Positions 1-9,002 are shown, numbered from the stretch's first letter. The stretch is 64,000 bases of DNA from Nostoc sp. XA010 (GCF_020829625.1 NZ_JAIVFX010000015.1:111797-175796), one strand, 5' to 3'. Translations and numbers: made by a program. The notes: generated from the letters alone by a model not told the origin.

Positions 1-773
1 CTCTAGAAGAATTGATTGCAGTTTCTGATGAAATTGGGTTTAGTAATGTTGTTAAACCTGTAATGTCATCCTCTGGTAAAGGTCAGTCTGTAGTGCAGGA
101 CGAGAGTGAGGTTGAGAGGGCTTGGAATTATGCGATCGCTAATTCTAGAGGAGACAGTCAAAAGGTCATCGTAGAAGAATTTATTAACTTTGAAATTGAG
201 ATAACTTTACTGACAATTAAACAGTGGAATGCACCGACTATTTTCTGTTCTCCTATTGGTCATCGTCAAGAAAGAGGCGATTATCAAGAATCGTGGCAAC
301 CCGCACTAATTTCTGAAGACAAGATAGTAAAAGCCCAAGAAATAGCTATAAAAGTCACCGATGCTTTAGGAGGAGCCGGAATTTTTGGCGTTGAATTTTT
401 CATTACCAAAGACGAAGTGATTTTTTCTGAGCTTTCTCCCAGACCTCACGATACAGGAATGGTGACATTAATCTCACAAAGTTTAAACGAATTTGAACTT
501 CATCTGCGAGCAATTTTAGGCTTGCCAATTCCTCATATAGAACTGCTAGGAGCATCAGCCAGCGCGGTAATTTTAGCTTCAGAAAAATCTGATTCTATTG
601 CTTTTAGTGGTGTAGCCGATGCTTTGTCAGAAAAAGATGTAGATATTAGATTATTTGGTAAACCTAATGCTCATCCATATCGGCGAATGGGCGTAGCTTT
701 GGCGAAGGATGATAATGTCGAAGAGGCTAGAGAAAAGGCTATTAGAGCTGCAAGCAAAATCACAATTATCTAA
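1..773 (+). CDS. purT: Formate-dependent phosphoribosylglycinamide formyltransferase (PurT), 3' part
   Basis: ATP-grasp enzyme of de novo purine synthesis that makes formyl-GAR from GAR, formate and ATP in the cytoplasm. The reading frame is open from the left edge (codons start at base 3), so the N-terminal part lies outside the window. The TTG at 12 is internal and not a start. Visible family marks are KPVMSSSGKGQS in the ATP-grasp lid, a VEEFI strand, GAGIFGVEFF and the ELSPRPHDTGMVT metal/ATP-binding stretch, followed by the usual C-terminal domain with PYRRMGVALA. About 257 of the roughly 390 residues usual for PurT are present. No frameshift is seen. Confidence 0.95.
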   Translation, partial: LEELIAVSDEIGFSNVVKPVMSSSGKGQSVVQDESEVERAWNYAIANSRGDSQKVIVEEFINFEIEITLLTIKQWNAPTIFCSPIGHRQERGDYQESWQPALISEDKIVKAQEIAIKVTDALGGAGIFGVEFFITKDEVIFSELSPRPHDTGMVTLISQSLNEFELHLRAILGLPIPHIELLGASASAVILASEKSDSIAFSGVADALSEKDVDIRLFGKPNAHPYRRMGVALAKDDNVEEAREKAIRAASKITII

Positions 774-1227
774 TTCCTGTAGGGACGCAGTGCGCCATTG
801 GTGTAAACTTAAGCTTATAACCCAACACCATAAGTCTTTGGGGTTCGCTCTACTAGCGCCCTTAAAAAGCTTGTCGTTAACCACATTTTTGTAACAGTCA
901 AAGTTTCGCGCTCACCCAATATCAGCCCAGAACTTAAGTTCTGGGCTGATAGCTAAAGTCCACTCAAGTGGACTGAAATTTTCCATTTTACCGAAAAGTT
1001 GGGTAAAAGCCCCCAATATCCTAATTAGCGATCGCAGCAGCTTTGACACTGGAGCCAAACAGAAACAAAATTAAGAAACTGGGTAAAAACCAGCTAAATT
1101 TCAGAAGATTTTCTTTGTGTGTGAGTAAGATTCTTGGAAAACAAAAACCGCTCACCATTAAAGCGCAATTATAAAAATTTTTTTAATGTTGGAAGCTCCC
1201 AGCCTGCTTCGCTGAGGCTAGGGTACT
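774..1227. other. Intergenic region with palindromic repeats, no gene
   Basis: A 454-base gap between the convergent purT and crtH genes. It holds the perfect palindrome at 921-950 and the hairpin at 957-974, and otherwise shows no coding-like frame. Short open frames here lack a ribosome binding site and family resemblance. Confidence 0.6.
921..974. repeat. Double palindromic intergenic repeat
   Basis: Bases 921-950 form a perfect 30-base palindrome with two 15-base arms (arm ATCAGCCCAGAACTT) and no loop. It is followed by a second hairpin at 957-974 with 8-base arms (AGTCCACT/AGTGGACT) around a CA loop. I infer a dispersed cyanobacterial palindromic repeat. It could also act as a bidirectional transcript end between purT and crtH, although no T-tract follows. 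Confidence 0.7.
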
Positions 1228-2718
1228 TCATAATCCTAAATCTACAGCAATGCGGTGGGCGCAAGCAAACCCAGAAAAAGCTACTGCATTCAACCCTTGA
1301 CCCGGAAAAGTACTATCCCCTACACAATAAAGTCCTGGAATAGCTGTGCGATTAAAGGGCATATTCAATAACCCCCGCAACTTCCGTCGGGGAATTGGCC
1401 CATAAGTGCCATCCTGACGACCCAAAAAGCGGCGATGGGTGCGCGGTGTCCCCACTTCCAGATAATCCAATCCAGTGTCTAATCCGGGAAAAATCTTTTC
1501 TAGGCGATCAATAATTCGCCAAGCCGCATCTTCTTTCTTCGCTTCGTACTCACTCGGAGAGAGTTTTTTCCAATCATCTATCCAATGAGGCGTAAAGGCA
1601 TGAATGATGTGATATCCATTTGGTGCTAAATCTGAATCAAGCAATGTGGGGATCGAAACGAAAACAGTGCCTTCTGCTGCTGTCATCTTTTCCCAATCTT
1701 CTAGCAAAATATGGTGGCACTCTGTCCCCGCAGGTAAAACTGACTCCTTTACCCCGATGTGCAAACTCAAGAAGCTTGGAGACTTTTGATAATTTTGTTG
1801 CCACTTTTTCTCATTATGTGGCATTTCTTCTGCTGGTAATAATTGTTCAAATGTATCCCAGCGTGTAGCATTAGAAACTATGCGTTTACCCCGATATACT
1901 TTACCATTAGCCAGTTGTACACCTACCGCTTTTCCCTGTTCTGTGACAATTTTCGTGACTCTAGCTTGGTACTCAATCTTACCTCCAGCCTTCTCTAGAC
2001 CCTCTACCAGTTTTTGGGCAATTTGTCCCACCCCGCCTTTAGGATAGTTAACTCCGCCATAATGCCTGTCAGAAAAGACCATCCCAGCATTAATCATTGG
2101 TGTCATGTCTGATGGAACCACGGACCAGCAATAACACTCCATATCGATAAATCTCAATAATTGCGGGTCTTTAATGTAGCGCCGCGCCACGTCCCCGGCA
2201 TTTTGGGGCAGATACTTAGCTAAACCAAGACACGCCAAAGGATGCTGAAAAAATACCCGCAGTAGATAGCGAGGTTCTTCTAGCGACAGCAAATCCATGC
2301 TGTTGAGACACTTGAATACTTTTTGGCATTCGTCATAAAAGCGACGAATCCCCTGGTCTTCATGGGGAAAATGAGCAATAAGATTTTGCAAAAATTTTTC
2401 ATAAACTCGGTCAACCTTCAGGTCTAAACCTTGGGGTAGATGATAGTGAATCTGCACCGGATCTGCGATCGCTTCTTGGCTAACCTTCACAGCTGACAAA
2501 GCGCGGGTGAGTAAATTAGTAGTGCCGTTCTGTCCCAGCCCAAAAATCATCGATGCGCCAACATCAAATCGATAACCTTGGCGTTCAAAATAACCAGCGC
2601 TCCCACCTGGAATCAAATAACGTTCCAGTACCAGCACTTTTGCTCCTTTAGCTGCTAACTGGGTTGCTGTTACTAATCCGCCAATCCCAGACCCTATCAC
2701 GATTGCATCAATTGTCAT
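1228..2718 (-). CDS. crtH: Carotene/prolycopene isomerase CrtH
   Basis: FAD-dependent enzyme related to phytoene desaturase. It converts poly-cis lycopene to all-trans lycopene in cyanobacterial carotenoid synthesis and is membrane-associated. At 496 aa it has the usual length. An N-terminal Rossmann FAD motif GSGIGGLV lies at about residues 8-15, followed by the conserved LERYLIPGGSAGYF and RFDVGAS segments. Near the C-terminus is the second FAD-contact stretch GDSTFPGQGLNAVAFSG. The start ATG (2716-2718) lies just upstream of the Rossmann fold, as in relatives. It is divergent from upp across a repeat-rich region that also holds a possible attenuator or small RNA (2823-2888). Confidence 0.93.
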   Translation of the reverse strand: MTIDAIVIGSGIGGLVTATQLAAKGAKVLVLERYLIPGGSAGYFERQGYRFDVGASMIFGLGQNGTTNLLTRALSAVKVSQEAIADPVQIHYHLPQGLDLKVDRVYEKFLQNLIAHFPHEDQGIRRFYDECQKVFKCLNSMDLLSLEEPRYLLRVFFQHPLACLGLAKYLPQNAGDVARRYIKDPQLLRFIDMECYCWSVVPSDMTPMINAGMVFSDRHYGGVNYPKGGVGQIAQKLVEGLEKAGGKIEYQARVTKIVTEQGKAVGVQLANGKVYRGKRIVSNATRWDTFEQLLPAEEMPHNEKKWQQNYQKSPSFLSLHIGVKESVLPAGTECHHILLEDWEKMTAAEGTVFVSIPTLLDSDLAPNGYHIIHAFTPHWIDDWKKLSPSEYEAKKEDAAWRIIDRLEKIFPGLDTGLDYLEVGTPRTHRRFLGRQDGTYGPIPRRKLRGLLNMPFNRTAIPGLYCVGDSTFPGQGLNAVAFSGFACAHRIAVDLGL

Positions 2719-2823
2719 TTGTCATTTGTTCTTTGTCCTTTGTCTAGAGTCCCTTGTCTTTTGTCTAGAGTCAATCAATATTGACTAATGACCTGACCAA
2801 TAACCAATGACTAATGACTAATC
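2712..2823. repeat. Short tandem repeat tracts upstream of crtH
   Basis: Two runs of degenerate heptamer-like repeats. At 2712-2772 the unit resembles TTTGTCA/CTTTGTC, with a repeated TCTAGAGTC. At about 2777-2823 the unit resembles ACTAATG/ACCAATG. Such STRR tracts are common in Nostoc intergenic DNA. They have no coding frame. Confidence 0.75.
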
Positions 2824-2888
2824 AAAAAAAAGAGGGACGAGCCTGCTGCTGCTGGCTAATCCCGTCTGCCGATCCTTAAAAGAGAGGA
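2823..2888 (-). terminator. Intrinsic terminator-like hairpin upstream of crtH (attenuator or small-RNA end)
   Basis: Read on the minus strand, GGGATTAGCC and GGCTCGTCCC form a stem with one internal loop around an AGCAGCAGCA loop. This is followed by CTTTTTTT, the form of a rho-independent terminator. It lies about 105-170 bases upstream of the crtH start in the sense direction. A TATACA box (2895-2900, minus strand) lies about 65 bases upstream of the T-tract, so a short independent RNA or an attenuated crtH leader are both possible. The hairpin and T-tract are seen directly; the function is inferred. Confidence 0.5.
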
Positions 2889-3055
2889 GAACACTGTATA
2901 ACAATATAGCCTTGATTGAGAATTAATATCAATTATTAATAAAAAACTTTATCAATAAAATTGACGGCGTTAATTATCAGCTGTCAGCCGGATGCAGGAA
3001 AGAGTATTATGGTGTTTTCAGTTCTTATACAATAAAAAAGCCCTTATTTCTGGCT

Positions 3056-3706
3056 ATGACGCTACAATTGCGGGTTTATGTTCCACCCCATCCCCTGATA
3101 AAACACTGGCTGGCAGTTGCCCGTGATGCAGGCACACCTTCAGTGTTATTTCGCAGTGCCATGACTGAGTTGGGAAGATGGCTGACTTATGAAGCTGCAC
3201 GAGACTGGTTGCCAACCCAAGAAACGACGGTGCAGAGTCCCTTGGATACCTGTTTGGCAACTGTGATTGATCCGCAAATACCAGTGGCAGTAGTGCCGAT
3301 TCTACGGGCTGGACTAGGATTACTTGAGGGAGCGCAGACTTTACTGCCTTTAGCTTCTATTTACCATTTTGGTTTGGTGCGAGACGAAGAAACACTGCAA
3401 CCTCATTGTTATCTGAACAAGTTACCAGAAAAATTTGACCCCGAAACACGAGTGTTAATTACCGATCCAATGTTGGCAACAGGAGGGTCGATCATGGCGT
3501 TAATGGCAGAATTGACACAACGGGGTGCCGATCCGGCCTTGACCCGGATTGTCTGCGTAGTGGCGGCTGCACCAGCTTTGCAAAAACTGAGTGCAGCTTA
3601 TCCAGGTTTAATAATTTACACAGCGACTATTGACGAAAAACTTAACAACAAGGGGTATATTGTACCGGGATTGGGAGATGCAGGCGATCGCATCTTTGGG
3701 ACTTAA
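3056..3706 (+). CDS. upp: Uracil phosphoribosyltransferase
   Basis: Pyrimidine salvage enzyme that makes UMP from uracil and PRPP in the cytoplasm. At 216 aa it has the family length. The PRPP-binding loop LITDPMLATGGS is at about residues 135-146 and the uracil-binding C-terminal YIVPGLGDAGDR is at about 201-212. The N-terminal PILRAGLGLL stretch is also conserved. The ATG at 3056 matches the usual start. The next gene begins only 75 bases downstream (at 3782), so the two may share a transcript. Confidence 0.96.
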   Translation: MTLQLRVYVPPHPLIKHWLAVARDAGTPSVLFRSAMTELGRWLTYEAARDWLPTQETTVQSPLDTCLATVIDPQIPVAVVPILRAGLGLLEGAQTLLPLASIYHFGLVRDEETLQPHCYLNKLPEKFDPETRVLITDPMLATGGSIMALMAELTQRGADPALTRIVCVVAAAPALQKLSAAYPGLIIYTATIDEKLNNKGYIVPGLGDAGDRIFGT

Positions 3707-3781
3707 GCTACTATGCAGCTAGGGCAGGAAAATAGCATAACTACTGTAAAAGTTGCAAGGTTTGTTGAAGGCGGTAAAGAT

Positions 3782-4135
3782 ATGAGTCAACGAGATGGTT
3801 TTGGCAGTGGTTTTGTAGCAGGGGCGTTTGTCGGTGGCGTATTTGGCGGTGTTATCGGGGCACTGATTGTTTCTCGACGCAATCCAGAATTGCTAGCAGA
3901 GGACGAGACAGAACTGACGGATAGCCAAGCCGAAGCCAAGAAAATAGCAGCAAAGCGGCGTCAGATGAAAGCCTCAGAAAGCGAGAACATCGGTATAGAA
4001 ACGGCTAGGCGATCGCTAGAAGATAAAATTGCCCAGCTAAATGCCACAATTGATGATGTGCGGAAGCAACTGGGAAATGTTAATAGCGGTTCACCCCAAG
4101 CAAGCAATGATCGCTCCCTCACTAAAGACTCTTGA
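3782..4135 (+). CDS. Small membrane-anchored coiled-coil protein, function unknown
   Basis: A 117-aa protein starting at ATG 3782, preferred over an upstream ATG at 3713 because the extra 23 residues look non-conserved and a purine-rich GAAGGCGG precedes 3782. Residues about 6-30 form a glycine-rich membrane helix (GFVAGAFVGGVFGGVIGALIV). A basic RR stop-transfer and a charged, probably coiled-coil cytoplasmic tail follow. The layout resembles YtxH-like small membrane proteins but lacks a diagnostic motif. Its position directly behind upp suggests co-transcription. No function can be assigned. Confidence 0.75.
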   Translation: MSQRDGFGSGFVAGAFVGGVFGGVIGALIVSRRNPELLAEDETELTDSQAEAKKIAAKRRQMKASESENIGIETARRSLEDKIAQLNATIDDVRKQLGNVNSGSPQASNDRSLTKDS

Positions 4136-4265
4136 AGTTTGTTCAGGCGTGGTGAAAGAAGTGTCAAGTGTGGTAGATCGGGAATCCGCAAACACCATGA
4201 CATAGACTAAATTAAAATTAAAAGATAAGACCGCGTTTGACACTTAGTAGGAAACAAAGCTATCC

Positions 4266-4523
4266 ATGAGTTTACTGATTACGACACTAATTACCTTTGT
4301 CACCTTTTATAGCTATTTGCTAATTATCCGGGTTTTGTTGACCTGGTTTCCGCAAATCAACTGGTATAATCAGCCATTTGCTGCTTTAGCCCAGATAACC
4401 GACCCTTATTTGAATCTATTCCGCTCAATTATTCCCCCATTAGGCGGTATGGATTTTTCTCCAATCTTAGCTTTCTTCGCGCTCAACTTAGCTGGTGGCT
4501 TTCTGAGAGCTATTCCTTTTTAA
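4266..4523 (+). CDS. YggT/YlmG family membrane protein
   Basis: An 85-aa integral membrane protein with two hydrophobic segments (about residues 5-28 and 63-82). Between them is the YggT signature region: LLTWFPQINW, then the ITDPYLNLFRSIIPPLGGMDFSPILAF stretch. Known relatives act in thylakoid or chloroplast organisation (YlmG/CCB3) or lie next to division genes in other bacteria. The ATG follows a GGAAAC-containing purine stretch. It stands alone, with a strong terminator 50 bases downstream. Confidence 0.9.
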   Translation: MSLLITTLITFVTFYSYLLIIRVLLTWFPQINWYNQPFAALAQITDPYLNLFRSIIPPLGGMDFSPILAFFALNLAGGFLRAIPF

Positions 4524-4572
4524 CTAATCTGCCATCTATTCGTACAGGGATTTTGATTTATACCCGAATAAG

Positions 4573-4620
4573 AAAAATTGTAGAGACGCCAATTGTGAAA
4601 GCGTCTCTACAATTTTTTTA
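4573..4620. terminator. Strong bidirectional intrinsic terminator
   Basis: Inverted arms AAATTGTAGAGACGC and GCGTCTCTACAATTT flank a short loop, with A-run before and T-run after, so the structure can end transcripts from both sides. It sits between the plus-strand yggT gene and the minus-strand P450 gene. The TAGAGACG core is also known as a dispersed cyanobacterial intergenic repeat. Confidence 0.8.
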
Positions 4621-4808
4621 GATAGAGAAGAACCAGAAATTCAAACCTCTATTCAATTACCGCCATTGACCTTTGTTGAATCAGCAACGAGAAGCTTTTT
4701 TGGGAGTTACAAAGTGCAGCTTCAGCGCGTTTGCAATTTATTATTTAGTTTGCCCATATTATTAGAGAATAAAAGCGATCGCCTTCAGCATAGCTTCACT
4801 TAAGTACA

Positions 4809-6200
4809 TCAACCTAAACTAGAGGCGGCAACGGTATTCGCACGCTTAACTTGAGGTGTAGCAACCATCCGCATTCCGGCAGGTGCAGCTATAGTTAACC
4901 CACGCCGCACAGGATGCACAGGACGTTTGTTCACTAGCGATACTTGAAGTTCTGACAAAATAGTTGCCAAGACTATTTTCATTTCATACTGGGCAAATGC
5001 CATCCCAATACAGCGACGATTACCGCCACCAAAGGGGAAATATTCATAAGGTGAATATTGTCTTTCTAAAAAGCGTTCTGGTTTGAACTGCTTTGATTGT
5101 GGGTAAACTTCTTCTCGATGATGCGCTAAATAAATACTGGGGACTATTGCTGTCCCTTGTGGCAGTTCGTAGCCCATAATTTTTATTGGGATCTTCACAA
5201 CCCGCACGAAAGCAGTCATGGCAATTGGGTAAATTCGCAATGTTTCTTGGCACACTGCTGTCAAATAGGGCAATTTAGCTACACTACTCAAATCGGGGTT
5301 AACTCCAATCGTATTGAGTTCCTGTAGTAATTTTTCACGCACCTCTGGTAAATGGTCAATCCAGTAAAAAGCCCATGTCAACGCAGAAGCGGTAGTTTCA
5401 TGTCCTGCAACTAGCAGTGTCATCAACTCATCGTGTAATTCTTCATCTGACATCCCTTGTCCATCGTCGTAACGGGCTGCCATCATCAAACTCAGGATAT
5501 CTTGACGATTTTGATCGGATTCAGCCCGACGTTCTCGAAGTAAAGCATAAATAAGTTGATCAATTTTTTGCCGTTGTTGGAGAATCCGGCCCCACGGACT
5601 CCACGCACCGAAATCTTTTTGGATGAACCTGAGAAAGAAGGCGCTAGACATTACGGGCGAACTAATGAAGTCTAGTAAGTCACTTAGCGATCGCCTCAGT
5701 GACTCAAAAAGCTCTCCCTCATTTAAACCAAATACAACCCGCAGGATAACACGCAAAGTGATTTCTTGCATCGACTCACGGATATTAAAAGGCTTGCCAA
5801 TTTGCCATTGATTACTCACTTGTCGGGTTATTTTTTGGATATCCTGACCATAAGCCCGCATCCTTTCGCCATGAAAAGGAGGAGCTAGTAGTTGCCGTTG
5901 ACGCTGGTGGCGATCGCCATCCGCTAACATAAAGGAGCGATCGCCAAGCAAAAATTTTAGTCCTATGTTCCCCCTGCCAACCTCAAAATGGCTGGAATCA
6001 GCAGTAAAAATCTGCTCAATCGCTTGGGGTTGACTAAAGTACACAATATGGTTGTTAGAGCGACTACTTCTGATGGTGAAAGTGTCACCATAAATTTTGG
6101 CAAAATCATCCACATATTTTATAGGCTGACCAATAAACTTGATCATCCGCAGCCAGCGCGGCATTTGAGGACCATCAGGCAAATTGTAAGTTGCTGTCAT
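4809..6200 (-). CDS. Cytochrome P450, CYP110-like
   Basis: Heme-thiolate monooxygenase; CYP110 members of heterocystous cyanobacteria act on fatty acids, alkanes or terpenoids. Visible marks are the I-helix AGHETTAS, the K-helix ETLRIYP (ExxR), the PERF stretch, and the heme-binding loop FPFGGGNRRCIG carrying the cysteine ligand. The preferred start is the ATG at 6198-6200, giving about 463 aa beginning MTATYNLPDGP, close to family length. The frame is open to an ATG at 6287, which would add 29 basic residues without a clear signal. No redox partner gene is adjacent. The substrate cannot be read from sequence. Confidence 0.9.
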   Translation of the reverse strand: MTATYNLPDGPQMPRWLRMIKFIGQPIKYVDDFAKIYGDTFTIRSSRSNNHIVYFSQPQAIEQIFTADSSHFEVGRGNIGLKFLLGDRSFMLADGDRHQRQRQLLAPPFHGERMRAYGQDIQKITRQVSNQWQIGKPFNIRESMQEITLRVILRVVFGLNEGELFESLRRSLSDLLDFISSPVMSSAFFLRFIQKDFGAWSPWGRILQQRQKIDQLIYALLRERRAESDQNRQDILSLMMAARYDDGQGMSDEELHDELMTLLVAGHETTASALTWAFYWIDHLPEVREKLLQELNTIGVNPDLSSVAKLPYLTAVCQETLRIYPIAMTAFVRVVKIPIKIMGYELPQGTAIVPSIYLAHHREEVYPQSKQFKPERFLERQYSPYEYFPFGGGNRRCIGMAFAQYEMKIVLATILSELQVSLVNKRPVHPVRRGLTIAAPAGMRMVATPQVKRANTVAASSLG

Positions 6201-6287
6201 CGGAGTTTGGAGAATTGATGGCTTCTGAATTTTATTGTTACGAGTTTTCATGTTCTTGAGGCCCACATAAAGCGGTATATTCATCAT

Positions 6288-6483
6288 GGGGGAGTAGGCA
6301 GTAGGCAGTAGGGAGTAGAAAGTGGAAGAGAAGGATAATAACTAATAACTTCTAATAACTAACTCAGTACTCAACACTCTTTCAAGTCAGTCCATAATTA
6401 AAAAATCCCACAACCAAAAATGAAAAAGATTTCTTCCCTACTCCCCACCCCCCACTCCCCACTCCCTTTTCCTAGCTAAAGCA
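6288..6483. repeat. Intergenic heptamer repeat tracts
   Basis: Tracts at about 6292-6330 (AGTAGGC/AGTAGGG units), 6340-6365 (CTAATAA units) and 6424-6474 (CCCCACT/CCCTACT units) fill most of the space between the divergent P450 and ParA genes. Purine-rich units at the left and pyrimidine-rich units at the right could pair into a large hairpin. Confidence 0.65.
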
Positions 6484-7116
6484 GTGCCAAAAATCATCGC
6501 TATTCTCAACGGTAAAGGAGGAGTCGGTAAAACGACCACCGCAGTCAATCTGGCTGCAAACTTTGCGAAGAAAAAAAAGGTACTGCTGATTGACGCAGAT
6601 ATTCAAGGTTCTGCCAGTTGGTGGTTTGGGCGCAGTCAGCAGGGAATGGGATTTGATTTATCTCAAGAAACAGATCCCACACTTTTAGGTGATTTACAAA
6701 AGATAACAGGTTACGATTTAGTAGTAGTAGATACGCCTCCCGCGCTGCGCTCTGAAGCATTAGTGGCGGTAGTTGCGATCGCAGATTATCTAGTTTTGCC
6801 TACACCCCCAGCCGCAATGGATTTAGCTATCCTAGTAGAAACAGTTAAGGAAGCCGTCATCCCCGTGGGAACTCCCCATCGGGTACTGCTTACCAAAGTG
6901 GATACGCGCAGTATGGGGGAAGCACTAGAAGCAAAAAACACTCTCACTCGATTAGGTATTCCTGCTTGTAATACCTTTATCCGTGCTTATAAAGCTCATG
7001 AACGAGCGGCACTTGAGGGTGTAGCGATTAGTCAATGGCGAGGAAGTAATGCACGGGAGGCGGAGTTAGACTACCGCCGTGCAGCTGATGAATTACAGCG
7101 TGATTGGAGAAAATAA
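6484..7116 (+). CDS. ParA-family ATPase
   Basis: A 210-aa Walker-type ATPase of the ParA/MinD family, probably positioning a cargo on the nucleoid. The deviant Walker A KGGVGKTT is at residues 11-18 with its signature lysine. The switch region IDADIQGSASWWFG and the Walker B-like VVVDTPP are clear. It is short, like plasmid-type and orphan ParAs, and lacks an N-terminal DNA-binding domain. The start is GTG at 6484, immediately before PKIIAILNGKGG. No ParB or parS is nearby. The next gene starts two bases after the stop and encodes a coiled-coil protein, the likely partner. Confidence 0.88.
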   Translation: MPKIIAILNGKGGVGKTTTAVNLAANFAKKKKVLLIDADIQGSASWWFGRSQQGMGFDLSQETDPTLLGDLQKITGYDLVVVDTPPALRSEALVAVVAIADYLVLPTPPAAMDLAILVETVKEAVIPVGTPHRVLLTKVDTRSMGEALEAKNTLTRLGIPACNTFIRAYKAHERAALEGVAISQWRGSNAREAELDYRRAADELQRDWRK

Positions 7117-7118
7117 TA

Positions 7119-7865
7119 ATGGTTAGGAAACAAAGTCTCTCTGACTTACTACAAGAAGAGGCGCAAAAATTTACACCCACCGAAGGGGAATCTGCGATTG
7201 AAATTACAGCACAAGAAATTGCCGAAGAACAAGCTTCATCTGATGAAGAATCCTCAGCACAAACACCTGAGGCAAATTCTACTAAGCGCACAAGCCCAAC
7301 TAAGGCTGATTTAGAAGCAACTGTCAAAGAGTTGACAGCTAATCTGGAAAAAAGCCATAAAAATGAAGCATCTCTTGGGCAACAAATTGCTGATTTGCAA
7401 TCAAAACTATCTAAACAACAAACATTAGCATCCGAACATAAATCATTAGTACAACAAGTTGCAAGAGAACTTGAAGAAACTAAAAAAACAGCACTACAAC
7501 TAGCAGAAGCAAATTCCCAGCTTATAGAAGAAATTAATGCTTTAAAACAAACAGCAGAAGATAATTCTAAACTTGCTATAGCTGTAAAAGAAACTAGTGC
7601 TATAAAACCCGTAAAAGAACACTACAATCCATATAACTACAAAAAATCACATCTTTCATCAGAAAGACTAGCTCAAAATCAACCAGATCAGTATGCTGGT
7701 AGTGTTGTAAAAGAAACTAGTGCTATAAAACCAGTAAAAGACCACTACAATCCACTTAACTACAAAAAATCACATCGGTCATCGCAACCACTAGCTCAAA
7801 ATCAACCACAAAATCAACCAAATGAGTATCCTGAGACTTCTAACGAGATGTGGTTACTTGACTAG
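7119..7865 (+). CDS. Coiled-coil protein with internal repeats, likely ParA partner
   Basis: A 248-aa acidic then Lys/Gln-rich protein starting at ATG 7119, two bases after the parA stop, so translation is probably coupled. Residues about 65-160 are strongly coiled-coil. The C-terminal part carries two near-identical copies, offset by 123 bases (41 codons, starting at 7583 and 7706), of a segment VKETSAIKPVK-HYNP-NYKKSH ending in LAQNQP. No catalytic motif is present. The tandem basic segments might bind DNA, a membrane or the ParA. This assignment rests on adjacency only. Confidence 0.75.
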   Translation: MVRKQSLSDLLQEEAQKFTPTEGESAIEITAQEIAEEQASSDEESSAQTPEANSTKRTSPTKADLEATVKELTANLEKSHKNEASLGQQIADLQSKLSKQQTLASEHKSLVQQVARELEETKKTALQLAEANSQLIEEINALKQTAEDNSKLAIAVKETSAIKPVKEHYNPYNYKKSHLSSERLAQNQPDQYAGSVVKETSAIKPVKDHYNPLNYKKSHRSSQPLAQNQPQNQPNEYPETSNEMWLLD

Positions 7866-8003
7866 AGTCTAAGCCAAACGCGTCTAAATATTGATAAGCT
7901 TGAATAAAAGTAGAATTCACCAAGATCAAAATCACATAGGGCTTTCAGGAAATTGAATAATAGTCAACCAGCTACGTTAGTTGTATGGGAAGCTTTCAAA
8001 ACA

Positions 8004-9002
8004 ATGTCAACCTTATATTTTGTAATTGGTGTTCTTCTGCTTTTAGTGATGGGAATTGCGGCTTATTTCCTGACTGCTCGCAAGTATCAATCTTCTGGCA
8101 CAGTCGCAAATTCCTACGATCAATGGACTGTTGACGGCATCCTAGAGTTTTATTGGGGAGAACACATTCACCTCGGTCACTACGGTTCGCCGCCACGACG
8201 GAAGGATTTTTTGGCTGCTAAATCTGACTTTGTACATGAAATGGTTAGATGGGGTGGTTTAGATAAATTACCTCCTGGTACTACCGTCTTAGATGTTGGC
8301 TGTGGTATCGGAGGCAGTAGTCGGATTTTAGCGCGAGATTATGGGTTTGCCGTCACAGGAATTACGATCAGCCCACAGCAGGTGAAACGCGCCCAAGAGT
8401 TAACGCCCCAAGGGCTAAACGCCCAGTTTGCGATTGATGATGCAATGGCATTGTCGTTTCCAGATGGCAGTTTTGATGTGGTCTGGTCGATTGAAGCAGG
8501 CCCTCACATGCCCGATAAAGCTGTTTTTGCCAGAGAATTAATCCGGGTGCTAAAGCCTGGTGGAGTGTTGGTTGTAGCTGATTGGAATCAAAGAGATGAC
8601 CGCCAAAAGCCGCTAAATTTTTGGGAGGAACCAGTGATGAGACAACTTCTCGATCAGTGGTCTCATCCAGCTTTCTCCAGCATAGAAGGCTTTTCTGAGC
8701 TTTTAGCAGAGACGAAATTAGTTGAGGGGGAGGTAATTACAGCAGACTGGACGAAAGAAACGCTTCCTTCTTGGTTAGATTCAATCTGGCAAGGGATAGC
8801 TCGGCCAGACGGATTGGTGCGTTTTGGACTGTCTGGTTTTGTCAAGTCTGTGCGGGAAGTGCCGACACTTTTACTGATGCGTTTGGCATTTGGTGCAGGG
8901 CTGTGTCGGTTTGGAATGTTCCGCGCTGTACGGGCGGACTCAGGCACAGAATTGATGGACACAAACTTTGCTAACCAAACTCCCTCAAACTTGGTTAGGT
9001 AG
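8004..9002 (+). CDS. 2-methyl-6-phytyl-1,4-benzoquinol/2-methyl-6-solanyl-benzoquinol methyltransferase
   Basis: SAM-dependent methyltransferase of tocopherol and plastoquinone synthesis, closely resembling Synechocystis Sll0418. Start chosen at ATG 8004 (332 aa), which gives the N-terminal membrane anchor (about residues 3-25) followed by LTARKYQSS as in Sll0418. The frame is open upstream to a TTG at 7953. SAM motif I is LDVGCGIGGSS, followed by ITISPQQVKRA, DDAMALSFPDGSFDVVWS and LKPGGVLVVADW. The substrate region NFWEEPVMRQLLDQWSHPAFSSIEGF is retained. The C-terminal tail is slightly extended. Confidence 0.93.
   Translation: MSTLYFVIGVLLLLVMGIAAYFLTARKYQSSGTVANSYDQWTVDGILEFYWGEHIHLGHYGSPPRRKDFLAAKSDFVHEMVRWGGLDKLPPGTTVLDVGCGIGGSSRILARDYGFAVTGITISPQQVKRAQELTPQGLNAQFAIDDAMALSFPDGSFDVVWSIEAGPHMPDKAVFARELIRVLKPGGVLVVADWNQRDDRQKPLNFWEEPVMRQLLDQWSHPAFSSIEGFSELLAETKLVEGEVITADWTKETLPSWLDSIWQGIARPDGLVRFGLSGFVKSVREVPTLLLMRLAFGAGLCRFGMFRAVRADSGTELMDTNFANQTPSNLVR

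Noticed and set aside
6288..6483. Possible CRISPR-like array from regular repeats
   Set aside because: Units are degenerate heptamers without unique spacers; the same STRR type recurs at many intergenic sites in the window.
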